Assembly: GCF_003073045.1 (NCBI RefSeq)
Contig: NC_037590.1
Span: forward strand, 17,576,778-17,640,777
Reading direction: 5' to 3'
Source of the DNA: Pomacea canaliculata
Taxonomy: Eukaryota > Mollusca > Gastropoda > Architaenioglossa > Ampullariidae
DNA length: 64,000 nt
Numbering within the stretch: the first letter of the stretch is position 1; every line of letters starts with the position of its first letter. The notes beneath the pieces were generated by a model, which ran no database searches, was not told the origin of the DNA, and was given only the letters and a program-made list of their open reading frames with translations. Below are positions 23,301 through 36,171 of the stretch, piece after piece. A program made the position numbers and the translations under genes.

Positions 23301-26116
23301 TCGTCATTACGCGAGATTAAGGGAAAAGGTTTTTTTTTATACTTCATGAGAACCACTATGAAAAGCGTGACTGGAGGGGAAAAGTCTCATTCAAAGCTAA
23401 ATGCTGTGCTACGTTGGGGCCTTTCATGTTTTTCTAAAGCATGTCCGAAAAATCTGAAACAAATGGGATTTACATTAGGTAAGCTTTACTCTCGTTAACA
23501 AAATGCTCTTCACTTCCTTCATGGTCCTTTGCTGACGAAACATCATCTCCACCAAGCCCAACCCTTTTATTTCTACCCCCCTTTGCCTTGTTTGACAGAC
23601 CGAGTACAGTGTTCTACTGGGTGGGCAGGGCGAATGTTCAGCCCACAGGACCAGGTGGACCTCAGACAGGCAACAGGGTGTGTCCTACAGTAACCACTCT
23701 CTTCTGCCACCTGTTTATTTTTCGGATGCTTTGTATATTAAAAATCATGCCAACGTGTTACAGTGAACCACTTTTATTGTCTTCTCTCGTTGATGAAGAC
23801 TAATGATGTATTTCAATCTGAGTTTAAAGTGGATCCATGGACTTCACAAGGATTAAAGTCCCATGAGGTTACTTTGTAATTATACCTTTGTATTAGTTTT
23901 TGATAAACAGCAGCAAACCATTAAAAACAGGACGAAATTAAATCAACTATTTCGTGCTTGAAGTTCCCAAGGTACCTCTTTACCACAAAAGTTTCAATTT
24001 GTGGAATTGGCAAATTCAACAATACTAATATTATTTGGTCGGTTATACGAAATGTTATATCAGGTCAGTGAAATAAATTCTGTTCTTTTAACTGGGTCAG
24101 TAAAACAAATTGTATTCGGTCAATTACACAAATGTCTTCGGATCAGTCATTCAAAGGTTATTAGGTCATTAAACGAGTTCATTACTTCAGTCGTACGAAT
24201 GTCAGAGGTCAGGTCACGTCCCCCTTGATTCCAGCCGACACCTGCGACAGAGCTGATGGTGTCCTCAGGTCGTTACCTCGGGAAGATGGTTGTACTATCC
24301 AGATGTGGCTGGGGAATAGGACAGCATCACATTCTGGCATCTCTGTTTATTTAAGTTTAACTCTCTCACTCTCTCTGTCTGTCTCTCACTCTTTCTTCCT
24401 CCACTTGCTTAAGTCCCTTTGGTTTCTTCCTTCTCTTCGCTTTCTTTGTGAAGATGCTAAAATTTCTCATACATAGTCTCACCACGAGCATAGTACATTA
24501 CACCACACACACACACATATAATAAATATTGTACATGATTTCAAGAATGTTTTTGTAAAAGTTGATAGTGACCTCTTTCACGTGACCTTTTGACATTTGG
24601 ATGTATTTTTGATCAATGAACTAATGAGGGGAGTAGGGATGCGGGTAGATGCGCTATTAAACACCTTTCTCTTCTTTCCTCAGGTACATACTACTGCCTC
24701 AACATGATCCTCATCACCTTGTCCTCATTCCTCAATGCGTTCGTGGTGTACATGTCTTTCTACGGTGCTCGTCGCCCAGTGCCCAGGATAATGAAAAAGG
24801 TTAACAGTGCGCATGACTTCTTTCACTTCCTCTTTGGAAGCAATGGAAATAATAATTCTCAGCATTCTCCTTCTCTCGTACATTTTAATGCATTATTTGC
24901 TATAATTAGTTTTTCTTTCTTTCATTCATTTGTTCTTTCATTCTTTTTTTTTTCTTTCTTCAAATTTTAAATTTTATTGACCATTGCTTTTTTTCTTTGT
25001 TTATTTATATTAATTTTATATATATATATATATCTCAAAGGTTTACACTAATTGTTCAATATGTTTCTTTCTGATTTGCACCAAGTCTGCTGCTTAGCCG
25101 TGATATGACCTTAGTAGCTGGGTCGGCATAAAACATCATCTGTCCTCCTCCTTTTGTTTTCCCAGTACCTGTCACAACTAAGATGCATTGTGGGAAGGGA
25201 ATATTTTTTTAGAATGTCTAAATATAATAAAATTGAATGATCTGAGTTAAAATGCATTAAGACAGTGAAATAAGAACCCACACATTTATTTCCGACAGTT
25301 TCTTAGAAGATGCATGCTCTCCTGTGGGAGCAACTAATTGTTTACCCTAGTTCTGCAATCGATAACAAGGATGTATTTGTCAATACAAAGAAATAACTGT
25401 CTACGAAAGCACTTTTGCACAGAACGAATCGCTTTAACGCATTTTTTTAAGAAAAAAAAGGAAACATGTCTTCAAGCTCCGGCGCACAGAAGTGACAAAT
25501 CGTGTGTGCTTGTGTAGCTCTGTAGGAGATAAAGCATTGCATAACAAACATGGACGAATCTCTGATTCAACACTGTCTCGCTCATCCCACCTTTCACACC
25601 ATCTACCCTGTTGCAGATTTTGTTCGAGTTTTTCGGGCGCATCTTGTGTATGGACAACCTCGTTCGCCCGCACATCGAGCAGCAAAACCAGCAGCAGCAG
25701 CAGCAGCACAACAACAACAACAGCCACCATACGGAAGCCCTCCCGGTGGAGGACTTGCTGGGGGTCGCCCTCCGACCACGGACCACACCCGCATGCTGGG
25801 GGTCAATGGGGAGAGCGGGAGCAAGTGGGCCACCACGGACTCTCGCTCCTCCAACGAGATTCTCGTGCACGTCAACCGTGGGACAGACGACCAGACGAGC
25901 CAGCTAGCGCTCATCAACTACCACCTGTCGGAGCTGATGGACTTCATCAAGCGCTACCGAGAGCGCATCGCGGAGAAGGACCGCAAGGAAAAAACGGCCA
26001 AAGAGTGGAAGGCTGCCGGCCTCATCTTCGACCGCATCTTCTTCCTCATCTACTTGACGGCCATTGTGACGTCACTGTGCGTGGTCATGCCCATCATCAC
26101 CACTGGCCGCGAATAG
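6382..26116 (+). CDS. Nicotinic acetylcholine receptor alpha-type subunit, predicted anion-selective (5' end not resolved)
   Basis: A pentameric Cys-loop ligand-gated channel subunit of the plasma membrane. Exons: 6382-6584, 9468-9577, 10013-10479, 21231-21317, 24684-24799, 25617-26116. All have AG/GT borders and compatible phases. Landmarks seen: loop-D tryptophan (MQWDP), loop A (WVPD), the Cys-loop with 13 residues between cysteines (CVLDVSTFPFDKQQC), loop B (SWTYDG), and the vicinal cysteines YTCCPEPY that define alpha subunits. M1 follows (LILPCILLTSITLVLF), then M2 (from GISIFVAFF), M3 (from YYCLNMILITL), a cytoplasmic loop with a Gln/Asn tract, the amphipathic MA helix and M4, ending ITTGRE at TAG 26114. 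The M1-M2 linker reads PESPAK where cation channels have GEK; this Pro-Ala is the anion-channel signature. The last exon needs a frame change between about 25681 and 25845. The signal peptide lies upstream or at ATG 6345. The family is certain; ion selectivity is inferred. Confidence 0.93.
7043..7468 (-). mobile_element. Internally deleted mariner-family transposon
   Basis: A 426-bp element bounded by TA dinucleotides (7041-7042 and 7469-7470), with imperfect terminal inverted repeats of about 58 bp (for example GTGTCACAAACAATTTATTT against GTGCCACAAACAACTTATTT). The minus strand between them keeps the C-terminal part of a mariner transposase, including PPCSPDLAPRDFFLFP, which carries the last catalytic Asp of the DD34D triad, and the helical EGVEAIKRA segment. 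A frameshift follows at KRA (about 7220), and the ELRDIPQESFQQC part continues in another frame. The N-terminal half is absent, so the copy is dead. It lies in the first intron of the receptor gene. Confidence 0.88.
14181..14414 (+). mobile_element. tRNA-derived SINE in the receptor intron
   Basis: The 5' head carries RNA polymerase III promoter boxes: A-box TAGTGCAGTGG (14193-14203) and B-box GGTTCAAATC (14244-14253), about 40 bases apart as in tRNA-type SINEs. The body contains GGGATTTTCTCGTGGTACTA and CGGTTTCCTCACAACC, a segment that looks like a conserved SINE core. The 3' end is an AAACCAACCAAAC tail. Family not assigned. Confidence 0.7.
20294..20340 (+). repeat. GAT trinucleotide microsatellite
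   Basis: About 15 GAT repeats in the long receptor intron. No coding role seen. Confidence 0.9.
24037..24190 (+). repeat. Degenerate minisatellite with GGTCAGT units
   Basis: GGTC-type unit starts occur at 24037, 24063, 24095, 24118, 24140 and 24164, spaced 22-32 bases apart. Units read roughly GGTCAGTnAnACAAATTnTnTTC. The array lies in the receptor intron, about 0.5 kb upstream of the M3 exon. Confidence 0.65.
25689..25722 (+). repeat. CAG/CAA microsatellite inside the receptor M3-M4 loop
   Basis: A run of CAG repeats followed by AAC/CAA repeats encodes poly-Gln then poly-Asn in the frame that continues from M3. It lies in the variable cytoplasmic loop, where length changes are tolerated. 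It sits just upstream of the place where the reading frame must change to reach M4, so a repeat-length change or a sequencing slip here is an obvious suspect. Confidence 0.85.
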
Positions 26117-26167
26117 TAGAGCCAGTTAGGGACGGTTTGTGATGCACTCGGAAGGATGCTTTCTCCA

Positions 26168-26173
26168 AATAAA
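26168..26173 (+). terminator. Poly(A) signal of the receptor gene
   Basis: AATAAA about 50 bases after the stop codon, followed by an A-rich run. It is the first canonical hexamer downstream of TAG 26114 on the + strand and implies a very short 3' UTR. The A-run could also be genomic, so usage is inferred. Confidence 0.5.
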
Positions 26174-27997
26174 AAAAAAAACTACCAAACTAACGTTCAA
26201 ACCCTTTGAAATCTCAGAGTTAACCCATCTTTGGTGCTGGCAAGGTATATAAACATCGAGGCCTCTGACTAATGTTTGTCACGTGGTTGGGGGGGATTTC
26301 ATCTGCTTGGCTCATTTTTTGAACAATTCTGAGTCTCGCAACATTATCAGAAATCGCCGATGACCATGCTTGAATGATATTGTGCTTCTTTCTCTCTGTG
26401 ACTCACGGGTTCAAATTCCCGGCAAGCGATTGAGATCGAAAAAGGTTCGTTTGGCTTTAATGATCCTCCCACCATCCTCCATTGAATCCCTTAGGAAAAA
26501 ATAACCTTCAAGAAATGATGGTTATTTTTACTTCACAACGATTTCAGCTGCTTGCAAGTTTGTGAGTGTACATCGATGAGGGAGGGGAGGATGGTAGCAA
26601 GGACGATGCTAAAAAAACACAGAATGATGTTATCGGCGAAGGTTGATAAATTCTTAGCAGACACCTCGCAGACGGAGAAACCTGACCAGTCGTGGGTCCA
26701 CAACAGCAACCACCGAGGCTGACCAAGTTCAAAACGAGGCGCGACGCCTTCTTCCATTTCCGCTGTCGACAGTAATGTTTGTGCTGGTCAAGACAATGCG
26801 TCCGGAGGGCAAGTCGCAGACGATGTTTTTCCCTTCTCGGCAATTCCTGGCTCTGCCATATATCTCGCCGCCTGGCGGGCAGATGTCAGCCAAGCTTTTC
26901 TTCCCTGAGAAAGGACCGGCGTGATAACGCTGTCTACAGAAGCTGTCCAGCCAGCGAGCCAGCCAACAAGACATCGTCGAAGGCGTGAAGAAGAACCAAG
27001 CTGCCTCGTTTCTTCCTCTCACATCCATCTTGTTCCGAAGAATGAAAGCCTTAGGGAAACTGCCTGTCCTTGGCATCGGGACAGAGTCTCGAACCGTCTG
27101 CACATCCCCTCCACACATAAAAATGTCCGTACAGAGTTCGCAGAGTGTGCAAACATCTCCAGGAGATAACACACCAATGTTTGTGCAACCCACCTCAAGA
27201 GTGTAAAATCGAGGGTGGAGGTCGGACGCCACAGCTTGAAATGTTCTCTCAATCTCTCGCGAACATCTGCCAGGAAAACAAGAAGACCAAACAAGATTCT
27301 CCCGAGAAAAAAAAAATCGGTTAGAAAGAAGGTAACAAAGGTGTAGCGTCAGCAGTGTGGTAAGTTATCAGGTACATTCACAGACTCCTCTCCTGATTCC
27401 GGCGAGGTGATTTTTCTTTTTTTTTTTTTTTCTTTCTTTCTTTTTTTTCAGCCGATGCATGGAAAATCGATGGCAAAATGACAGGAGGAACGTCCAGTTT
27501 TGCATATGTCACATTCTTTGAGCCAGTTATTCAGAGGCACAGGAACGTGTAATCATCCAGCAGCCCCATGCGCAGAAATCTTGAATTCCTGACACCAATT
27601 TACATAACTAAAACATTTTTTGTGGTCAGTCAAAGGCACTGAAGCTTTTGAAAATGTTAACTCCTTCTTGTGTACGGCAAACAAAACAGCATCAAGCCCG
27701 GCATAACTGCCACGGGACATTCGAGAACAATAAGGATGCGTTGAAACCGAAAATCTAAACACGACTCCCTTTTTTTCCTAAAAACCAACAAGAGCAGGGT
27801 TATTACAGAGACCTTGCCCTTGCAGAAAGCTACCTCCCTGAACCGGAGCAACATCATTTAGAATAGCACTTTGTCTTGAAATGAACACACTACAACCAGA
27901 ATAGGAAGACTGAGCAAAAAAAAAGGAGGGAAAAAAAACCCACTGCTAAAACAAGAGGAAAATGCAAAATGAGAAAATCCTCGCATTTTATGCAAGA

Positions 27998-27998
<1 letters not shown>

Positions 27999-28070
<72 letters not shown>

Positions 28071-28082
28071 ATTATTATTATT
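27999..28082 (+). repeat. TTA trinucleotide microsatellite
   Basis: About 27 TTA repeats with one interruption (TTAATATTA) near the 3' end. The poly-Asn open frame on the - strand is an artefact of this repeat. Confidence 0.92.
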
Positions 28083-28740
28083 CTTCGTCAAGAAAAGAAA
28101 AAACACGAGCTGAGATGAGATAATTCCCGTCTTTGGAGGAAGCTTCCCCTGTTCTGTGGCACTCCAGCAGACAGGAGTGAGGGTTGTTCTACAAGGTTCA
28201 CTTCAGGGAGATGAGGGTGGCTGCCTGGCCGGCCCTTTGTCACGTTCCTGGGGGAAATGTGTTGGAATTTGTCAGTGTTGCAGCCCGGAACACTGACCAG
28301 TGCTGGCGGAATGATATGTTAGCAACGCCGTCTGGGTTTCCCTTGGAAAATCAACCGTTATATATCGTCGTGACCTTTGCATCAGTTCACTGCACACCTT
28401 TGCTGCCACTCCAACTTGTTTGTTTGTTTGTGACTCAGCGTTGTTCCTTCAACATTATTGTCTTTTTTTTTAAACTTGTCGGAAAACACTTTAAAATTAT
28501 TTTTGTTATTCACTAAAGGAAGGGTTCTCTAGACTCGCAGGATACACGCGTGGTCACGTGATTGTGTCTTGGTACTAGTGTTGTATTCTCACTGCGTGTC
28601 TCATCCTGTCCACATTGTACATTTGTTTATATACTTTTCGGTCTGTTTAATATTACTCCTATATCTTTTAGTTCATATCACGGCCCGTGCAATACAGTTA
28701 AACCTGATCACTCGGCAGTATACATCCCTTGTTACGTGTG

Positions 28741-28838
28741 CGGACGTTTCACCGACGGACGTTTCGGAGCCGGACGTTTTGTCGACTGGACGTTTCGCCG
28801 CTGGACAGTCACGTTTTGCCGACCGGCGTTTCGCCGCA
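28741..28838 (+). repeat. 15-bp degenerate tandem repeat, GGACGTTTCnCCGAC
   Basis: GGACGTTT-like units start at 28742, 28757, 28772, 28788 and 28803, then decay through CACGTTTTGCC and GGCGTTTCGCC. The 15-base period equals five codons, so all forward frames stay open and give repetitive peptides (GRFTDGRFGAGRF in one, DVSPTDVSEPDV in another). It is non-coding as far as visible. Confidence 0.75.
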
Positions 28839-31800
28839 TTATGTCAGAGAGATGACTACTAGAATTTCAAACAAATTTTACACACAGACTTCACAGACAG
28901 TTCACTTTGATTGTCACAGATTATGAGCAACAGCTTTGAGAAAAACATTGATACGTGTGATCGGGGCGTTTTCCGTCCGAAAACTAGTCACACTAAAAAA
29001 GCAAAAATCCTAGAAGTCGAAGCCTGAAGTTTAAACTATTGACAAATAACACATTGTTATCCATATTGACATGCTCTTGTTCATTTTTATGATGTATCAC
29101 TTGTACAGGTTAGAGACGTGAGTCACATCCTTTTCTGTTCTGTCAATCCACATTGCACATACAGATGTTCATCCGAGATTTATGTCACATCTTCTGTATT
29201 CGGATTACCATTTCGGAAAATGCTGGTTCAATGGAGAGAATGAGAGTGTGTGTGTTGGGGGGTGGGCAGTCAGTGTTGTTTGTTCCATTAATGAAACTTT
29301 TGATTAACTTCTCCTCTACACTTAGACATCATAGTGGTCGGTTGTCAGTCCTGGAAATCGGAGGATCTGAAGTACATAACCTCTGTGAATACAACAGGAG
29401 GGATTCTGCGATGTTCGACATGCTCTGTCTATCTGTCTATTAATCGTGTGTTTGTTCTGCTCATTTTCGTGCGTTAATCATTCTGTAAGGTTTCCATGAC
29501 CGCTGATGTGGGAGCCTCCTTCGGGAACTGGCATGAACTGGTGTACCCAAACATTTTGCCACGTCAACCACAAACAACGGCGTCTCCGGAACGGCTTCAA
29601 TGTGCAGCATCATTAAACTATCGAGAGTTGACGAATTCATAACCACGGTCAAAGCCCTTACTTTCAAATTACGAGTAGAAGCCACGTTCTTAAAAACTGT
29701 TCCTGTCCAATCTGCGTTGCTTTTAAACCCTCGGCGAAAGCGTCCTTTCTTGTGGACTGCGCGAGACACCTGAGGGAACTGGCACTCGACTCGTGTTCCA
29801 CGTCTCTTCTTTGCTTCCATATTGTTCCAGAGGTGGCTTAAGTTTACACAAACCCATCGCCGTGTTGAAAGAGGTAAAAAAATGTAGTGTGCTTAACCGA
29901 CTGGAACAAACACTTTATTCTTTCCGGAGCCTCTTGAGATGCTGTTGCATAATCACCATCGATCTTTGGACCCGATCTCTTGGAGGTTGCATACGGTCCG
30001 TTTCTCGCAGGTGAGAAAGAGGGACACTCAGCATGGTCGTTGCTAACCAGGATGGACAGAGCAGGAGAGATGGTGAGCAAGGAGAGCGCTAGCCAAGAGG
30101 AACGATGAGCAGGAAGGATGGCGAAGACGAGCAGAATGGATGCTGATGATGGAGAAGGTGGACACGGAGACAAACAAGGCAAACACGGGTGTTTTCTGGT
30201 TCATCGTTTTCTTCTGTAAATTGTCTTTGTTGCTGTCCTTAGAAAGAGCAGTTATCTCTTTGACGATTCTTCACTTTCGTGTTTCTGTTGGACTTCTTGG
30301 GTTTTGGTCACTTTCTGCCTTTCATGCGACTTGCGCTCTGGTCTCGTGTTACTTGTTTGTTTTTGTTTATTAAAGATTGTTCATTCAGCGTAATATGGTA
30401 AGTGGTGTGTGATATTTTAATGAGATCAATTTCGTAGTGATGTCAATTTTCTTGTCGCTACTTTTGCTTTTGTCCTTCCTGTAAACTTTTACTTAAACGA
30501 GTCCTGAAGTTCACTCGACTAACCAGCACTCGTACGCATGTATTCATGGATGTGTGAATGTGTGAATGTCTGTACCTATGGATGGGTTTATGTCTTGCAT
30601 AGGTAAACATTAAAGTTGCTGCAATATTACATTGTATTTGCTCCACTTTCACGATACTTATCTTTGGGGGTGCCATAGTCGCCGTGATAAAAATGTGTCA
30701 GGTATGTGATTGGGCAATTTTTATTTTGATAATTAAATGAAATGGTGTCACAGTCAGTCAACATGACCTAACTGTAAAAGAAAGAAAGGAAAAAGGGGTG
30801 GGGAGAAAATAAAACGGAGATGGGAAGATGGAGCAGAAGAGGAAGGGAGACAGAGAGACAATACACATTTAGTCTATGGTATTAAAGCAGATTTCCTCCC
30901 ATGGGATCTGGACCAGACATCCTCGGGGGACTTGGTTTCTCGTCCAGCCATCGGCAGTATCCTCCCCTCCCAGCCTCTTACCCCTTCAGATTCCCAGAGC
31001 TTAGAGTCACTGATTGAAATATCTGCGGGTCGTCCTTATTAAGGTCTTCGTGCTGTTAACCTTTCGCCGACTGCTCACGTGACTGCACCTGATTGTCTTC
31101 TTGTGAAGTTTATTTCTGGATGTTACAGAGCAGTCCTGGCGAGGCCTGTATCAACTGTGTTACAACAATATGTCTGACTTGTGATTTTGTTGTTATGTTG
31201 TTCATCAGCCGGCCCCCCAAAGTCAGACAAACCTTCATCAGCGAGATGAATGAATGTTTGATGTATTTATAGAGTTTCTTACATTACAAGGCAATTTGTA
31301 AAAAGTAAAATCAAATTTGTGTATATAGCCCGAATCACAATTGCAAGACTGCAGTTATTTCGTGTAGTGAAGTAATAACTCAAACTTTGTATATATCTAG
31401 TAGTGTACTCGCATCTTGTGCATGGAAGAGTGAGTTGATTGTGTAAGTGTGTGTTCATGCCTATGTGTGTGTGTTTGCGAGCTTGCGACTGTGTGCATGT
31501 ATTTTCTGTGTCTGAGTGTGTGTTTGTGTTGGTGGATCTTGTTTTGTTTTAGGAGACACATTGAATATTTAAGCAATAAGAAAGTTATTTTGTTTACAAA
31601 ACATTTCACCGCCAAAATAGGTGAAAAAATTAGTACAACAAGTTCATGATGTTTTTCTTCAGTGAACAGAGGAATTGACCAAAACATTTTTGGCTTGTTA
31701 TTTCCCAGACACGATCGAATGTCAGAACAGGAAATCTTTATTTGGTTTCGTTTTCTGCCGAACCCGACAAAACAGTTTTCCACAAATTCGAATCAAGTAG

Positions 31801-34800
31801 AAGTTGTTTTTTACTGTCTGATACAAGCGAGTCTCTCTGAGTTCAATATGGTTTCAAAGAAGGAAGTTAAGAAGAAAGAGAATATCAAGGTCTCAAAGAA
31901 AAAAAGTCCATTTCCTAGTTAATTGTCTACAAAATAATGAGGTGTGTGAACAGATGTGTTTGTGCATATCTGTGTGGTGTTATTTATATATATGAACATG
32001 TTTTGCATTATTATTGTTGTTTTTATTACAAATATTACAGATATTCATTCTGATGTCAATGTAAGATGAACAACTTATTATTTTTGTTATAGTCGTGCGC
32101 ATCTGTGTGTGCTTGTGTTTGTACTAATTTATGGAATATCTCCCATCAGTGTACTCAACCAGTTTCCTTCTTTCCCTTATCGTTGTACTCACGGGACACC
32201 GCCATTGCAAACGATCATGTGTGTGTTTGTTATCGTCGATGATGAAAGTGTGAACATGGGCCGGCGACTGTAAGGTGTGTGTGTGGGAAGTACAGAGATA
32301 GAGAGAAAGAATGAATGAGAGAGGAAAAAAAGAAAAGAAAAAGAGAGCGCGTGCGTGTGTACTTGCGTTTGTGTGTGAGAGAGAGACAGAAAGAAAGCAT
32401 CTGTGTATGCTAGTTATATTTCGTTCTTCTTGTGTTAATCACTGTCTTTCTTTACCCTAAGGATCAAAGAAATTTATAATGCACTCTACAAGGACTGTTC
32501 CTAAAATACCGGGAGGTATCCTCGCTTGAAGACCTCTCGTGGCCACCTTTATTTTACTTAACTAACGCATCCAGCCACCCCAACCCCTCCCCAGACTCCC
32601 CCTTTGTTTCTTTTTCCTCTTCATTTTTTCTTCCTTTCTCTATTCAGTTTTTACCATTCTTCTGATGAGTATTGCGCTGAACCTGTGTCGGATTAGCGGA
32701 GTGCCTTGAGCAATTGATTTTTCTCCTATTACACTCAAAAAAACAGAAAAAAATTATGTGAAAGTTTGTTCTTTCTGTGAAGACATTTTATTTCTTTTTC
32801 TAGCTATTTTTCTAGATTTTTTCAGCGGGGATGGGAGGTAATGGCTAGAAGAGTATTAACAGAGAATGCACAATATTCTTAATGTGAATGTCGGCATGTT
32901 TACATGACTGTTGATGATTAAACTGTCATGTCAAACAATGTCTGCAATAGCTAAACCCGTTTCTAGTCACTAATCAACCATTTTGGCACACTGAGCGATT
33001 GTCACCGAATTCACGACTTGAATGTTCACTTTTGTCTCTACATCTAGGGAAGCGGGTGGACTGCTGAATGCACGATGAATTTGCCACAAATCATTTAATA
33101 ATTAATCAGAATAATTTTGTATTTTGCAAGAAAAATGTAAATTTCTTGTTATCGAAAAAAAATGCGAAAGGTCGACAAGGGGCAAAGGTCATGCTACAAT
33201 CTCCATGGTATCCCCGTCTACTGTATTCAAACATGACATCGAATATCACCACGAGTAAGAACTGAACTAACGAAACCTAACAAAACAACCAACGATAGTC
33301 TACTACCTGTTCCTTTATCAAAGTCATGTTTGGTGAAATTGTAGACTGGTCTATTGTAGTTGACTACAGTGTTGGTGTGACCGTGTGATTGTCGTGGTGT
33401 AGACACTGCTGTATAGAGAAATGATGCTGATGTGCACACTGCACTTTGACAATATAAATACTGAGAATTTTTGAATCACTAAATGTATTATTCCCTTGAA
33501 ATAATTGTATCCATGATAATAAATATCAAGGCAATGTGCACCATCAAATACTTTATGGATCCCATTTTTTTCCAGTTTTCATCTTGAAAAGAAAGTTTTT
33601 GTTTCTCTTTTCTTTCACTCGTTCTCCCTATCTCTATCTTTATTTATTTTATGCATGTGTGTGTTTGTTTATCTGTATGCATGGATGGATGTAAAGCTAC
33701 ATTTAGTATATCTCGACTGGTTGAATACTGGTTCTTCGCTGTCTTACGTTCAGTAAATGAAGGTCTGTGGATTGTCATCAACAATACACATGTGTGTAAA
33801 TGTGTGACACAGTTTGCACTAAATGCCGGAACACACCAAAACCTTTGACCCTTTTATAAATAGGAAATACAACTCACCTGTGATCACACACACACACATA
33901 TACACACATGATGACACTCACGCACGTATACTTAGTTAGCTCCGCAACTCTTTATGGTCTATGCACACTGGTGTGGTCTGCACATCCTGCAAGAAATAGT
34001 TCGCCATCATTGCGGAGGCTGACGCCCACACTGGGCTTCAGGTCAGAGTTCGTTCCCATCATGCCTCGGTCAGCTATCATTATTATAACCTCCACCAGTC
34101 CGTCGTTGTGTTGACGGTTGATATCAATGTGACTTCAAATCAAACCAATCGACACTGTATCAGTAGATGTACCACTTGTTGTTAAAATCTGCAAGCATTT
34201 TGTAATAAAAATATCAATTTCGTTCGCATCGAGTCAGCTTCGTCCGGACGTGAGAACACGTGTGTGACAATTAAGTCACTCGTGTGATTGATGCATGTGT
34301 GTGTATATGTGTCCACGTGTTTTTGTGTACACATCTGTGTACGCGTGTGGATGGGTAGGCATGTACATTCTTTTGTCTGTTTGTATATGTGTGTGCATTT
34401 GCGCGCGGTTTAGAATTGTGCGTGTGAGAGAGAGATATACTGCAACGGATTAGTTTTCCTAACACACTCGGTGTCTATCAATAAACTAGTATTTTTTAAC
34501 CCTTTCTTAACCTCTGTTTCTCTTTCTGTTTCTCTTTCTCTCTCTCTCTATTGCATGTGTAATGTAAATATGTAAATATAAATACAGATATAAAAAGCCT
34601 CTCCGTGTGCTTCGCAAATATTAAGCAAACTTCAAAACAAACTTTCCAATATTCTTTTTTCTCTCATTTAAAAAAAATTTTGATTTTTTTTAGGGTTTTC
34701 TTTTTTTTTTTTTTTTTTTTTCTTTTTCGCCCTTATGTACCGAAACTGGACGCTGAATGGATTTGCCGGAGCAAAACAGATCCCGCTAATGACAAGGAGT

Positions 34801-36171
34801 GGAAGAAACACTGTTTGCATCATCCTCAGAAGAAGTGGTCATCGTGTATATACTCTCCTTCCCAGCTCTTTCTCAAGCAACGAATTCTCATAGAACACAT
34901 GGTCTCATTGGACACGCTTCGTTTCTTGAGAGTGAACATACGGTGAAGTTAAAATTACTTAACATGGCAAATGAAAAAAAAAAAGAATCTGAAGCATTAA
35001 ATACCAAGGGGAGTGGTATCTTAATCTTGAATAACAGTTTTTCTTTAAAACTTATTTTTAATAGTTGAGTTTATAAATTTCGTTGATTGAATGGCAGCGC
35101 TAGTCAGGGCTTATTTTACTTGTCGATCGGTAATTTGAATATAAGTGCATACATATGAATATACTTAAACCTGTACCATAGTATCCTTATTAAGACATAT
35201 TTCAACACCCTGGAATACATTCAGACACGTAAAATGATGTGGAGTTTTAGTAACCAAAAAGTTTACAGAGCCAGAACTCTGCGGTACCGAGTAAATTGCA
35301 GTATAAGCAGAGTAGCATTCAATCAAAATTAAATTTGCATCAGAAAGGATGGAGGAGCTGAGGGAGGAGGATGATATGATGAAATCCAATCCACACAAGC
35401 GGCGCCAGTCACTGGACAACGGAAACAGGTGAAAGCATCGTTCATTTTCTGTCAGGCGAAGAGCAGGCGGGCTGAGGACGGGAGCGCGTGCGTTGTTATC
35501 ATGAGAATCGTCAGTCACACCTTCCCCCCGGTCCTGAAGTGTGATTAGGACCACAGGAAACCCGAAGGTACCGCCTGCTTTAAGCGGTGCGATTGCCCCC
35601 CTGTGGGTTATAAATAAACCATGATTGGAGTTGATGATCAGAAAGTGAGATATAAAGAACCCTGCACGTCACCACCATGGCCTCGGTCCACGGCTGCTGG
35701 AGTCCAAGTCTGATGTACGAGGAGGACCTTCTGTTTCATAAGCTTCCACGCGCGCGAGCACACACACACAAACCGTAAATAGTGGGCACACTTCAGAGAA
35801 ATCCTGATCTCCAGCTTAAGAAAACCAAACACCGAGACACATATTTCATTCACAAACTGTTCGATACTTCAAACACAGCGACGGAGATGCGCAGCCCACT
35901 GCCCGGAAGTCTGTGGAGCCGATCATCTCCGCGACTTCGCTGCCTTTCCTGCATGCATTCCAGTTGGCCTGGTGAGCAAGAAATAGTTATGTTGACATTA
36001 AATCCAAACGGATGAGATTCACCATCACGGCCTTCAAAATAAAAAAAAATGGGGAACACTCATTATTAATCTTTCTTATTAATTCAATTCAACTGAATGA
36101 ATGTTTGCTTTGAAGACTTTTGCTCTCATGATAATGCGAATGAAATATTTCACTGACAATTAGAGTTTTGT

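Noticed and set aside
25472-25917. Minus-strand open frames opposite the last receptor exon
   Set aside because: They are shadows of a GC-rich coding exon with Ala/Cys/Leu runs from the CAG tract.
26394-26425. T-arm-like CGGGTTCAAATTCCCG considered as a tRNA gene
   Set aside because: No matching D-arm or acceptor stem upstream.
27858-28106. Poly-Asn open frame
   Set aside because: It is the translation of the TTA microsatellite.
29844-30182. Minus-strand frame with a signal-peptide-like start, and a neighbouring basic frame ending KRLRKE, considered as a neuropeptide precursor
   Set aside because: No repeated cleavage sites, amidation motif or family match; two frames compete; composition is explained by a purine-rich tract.
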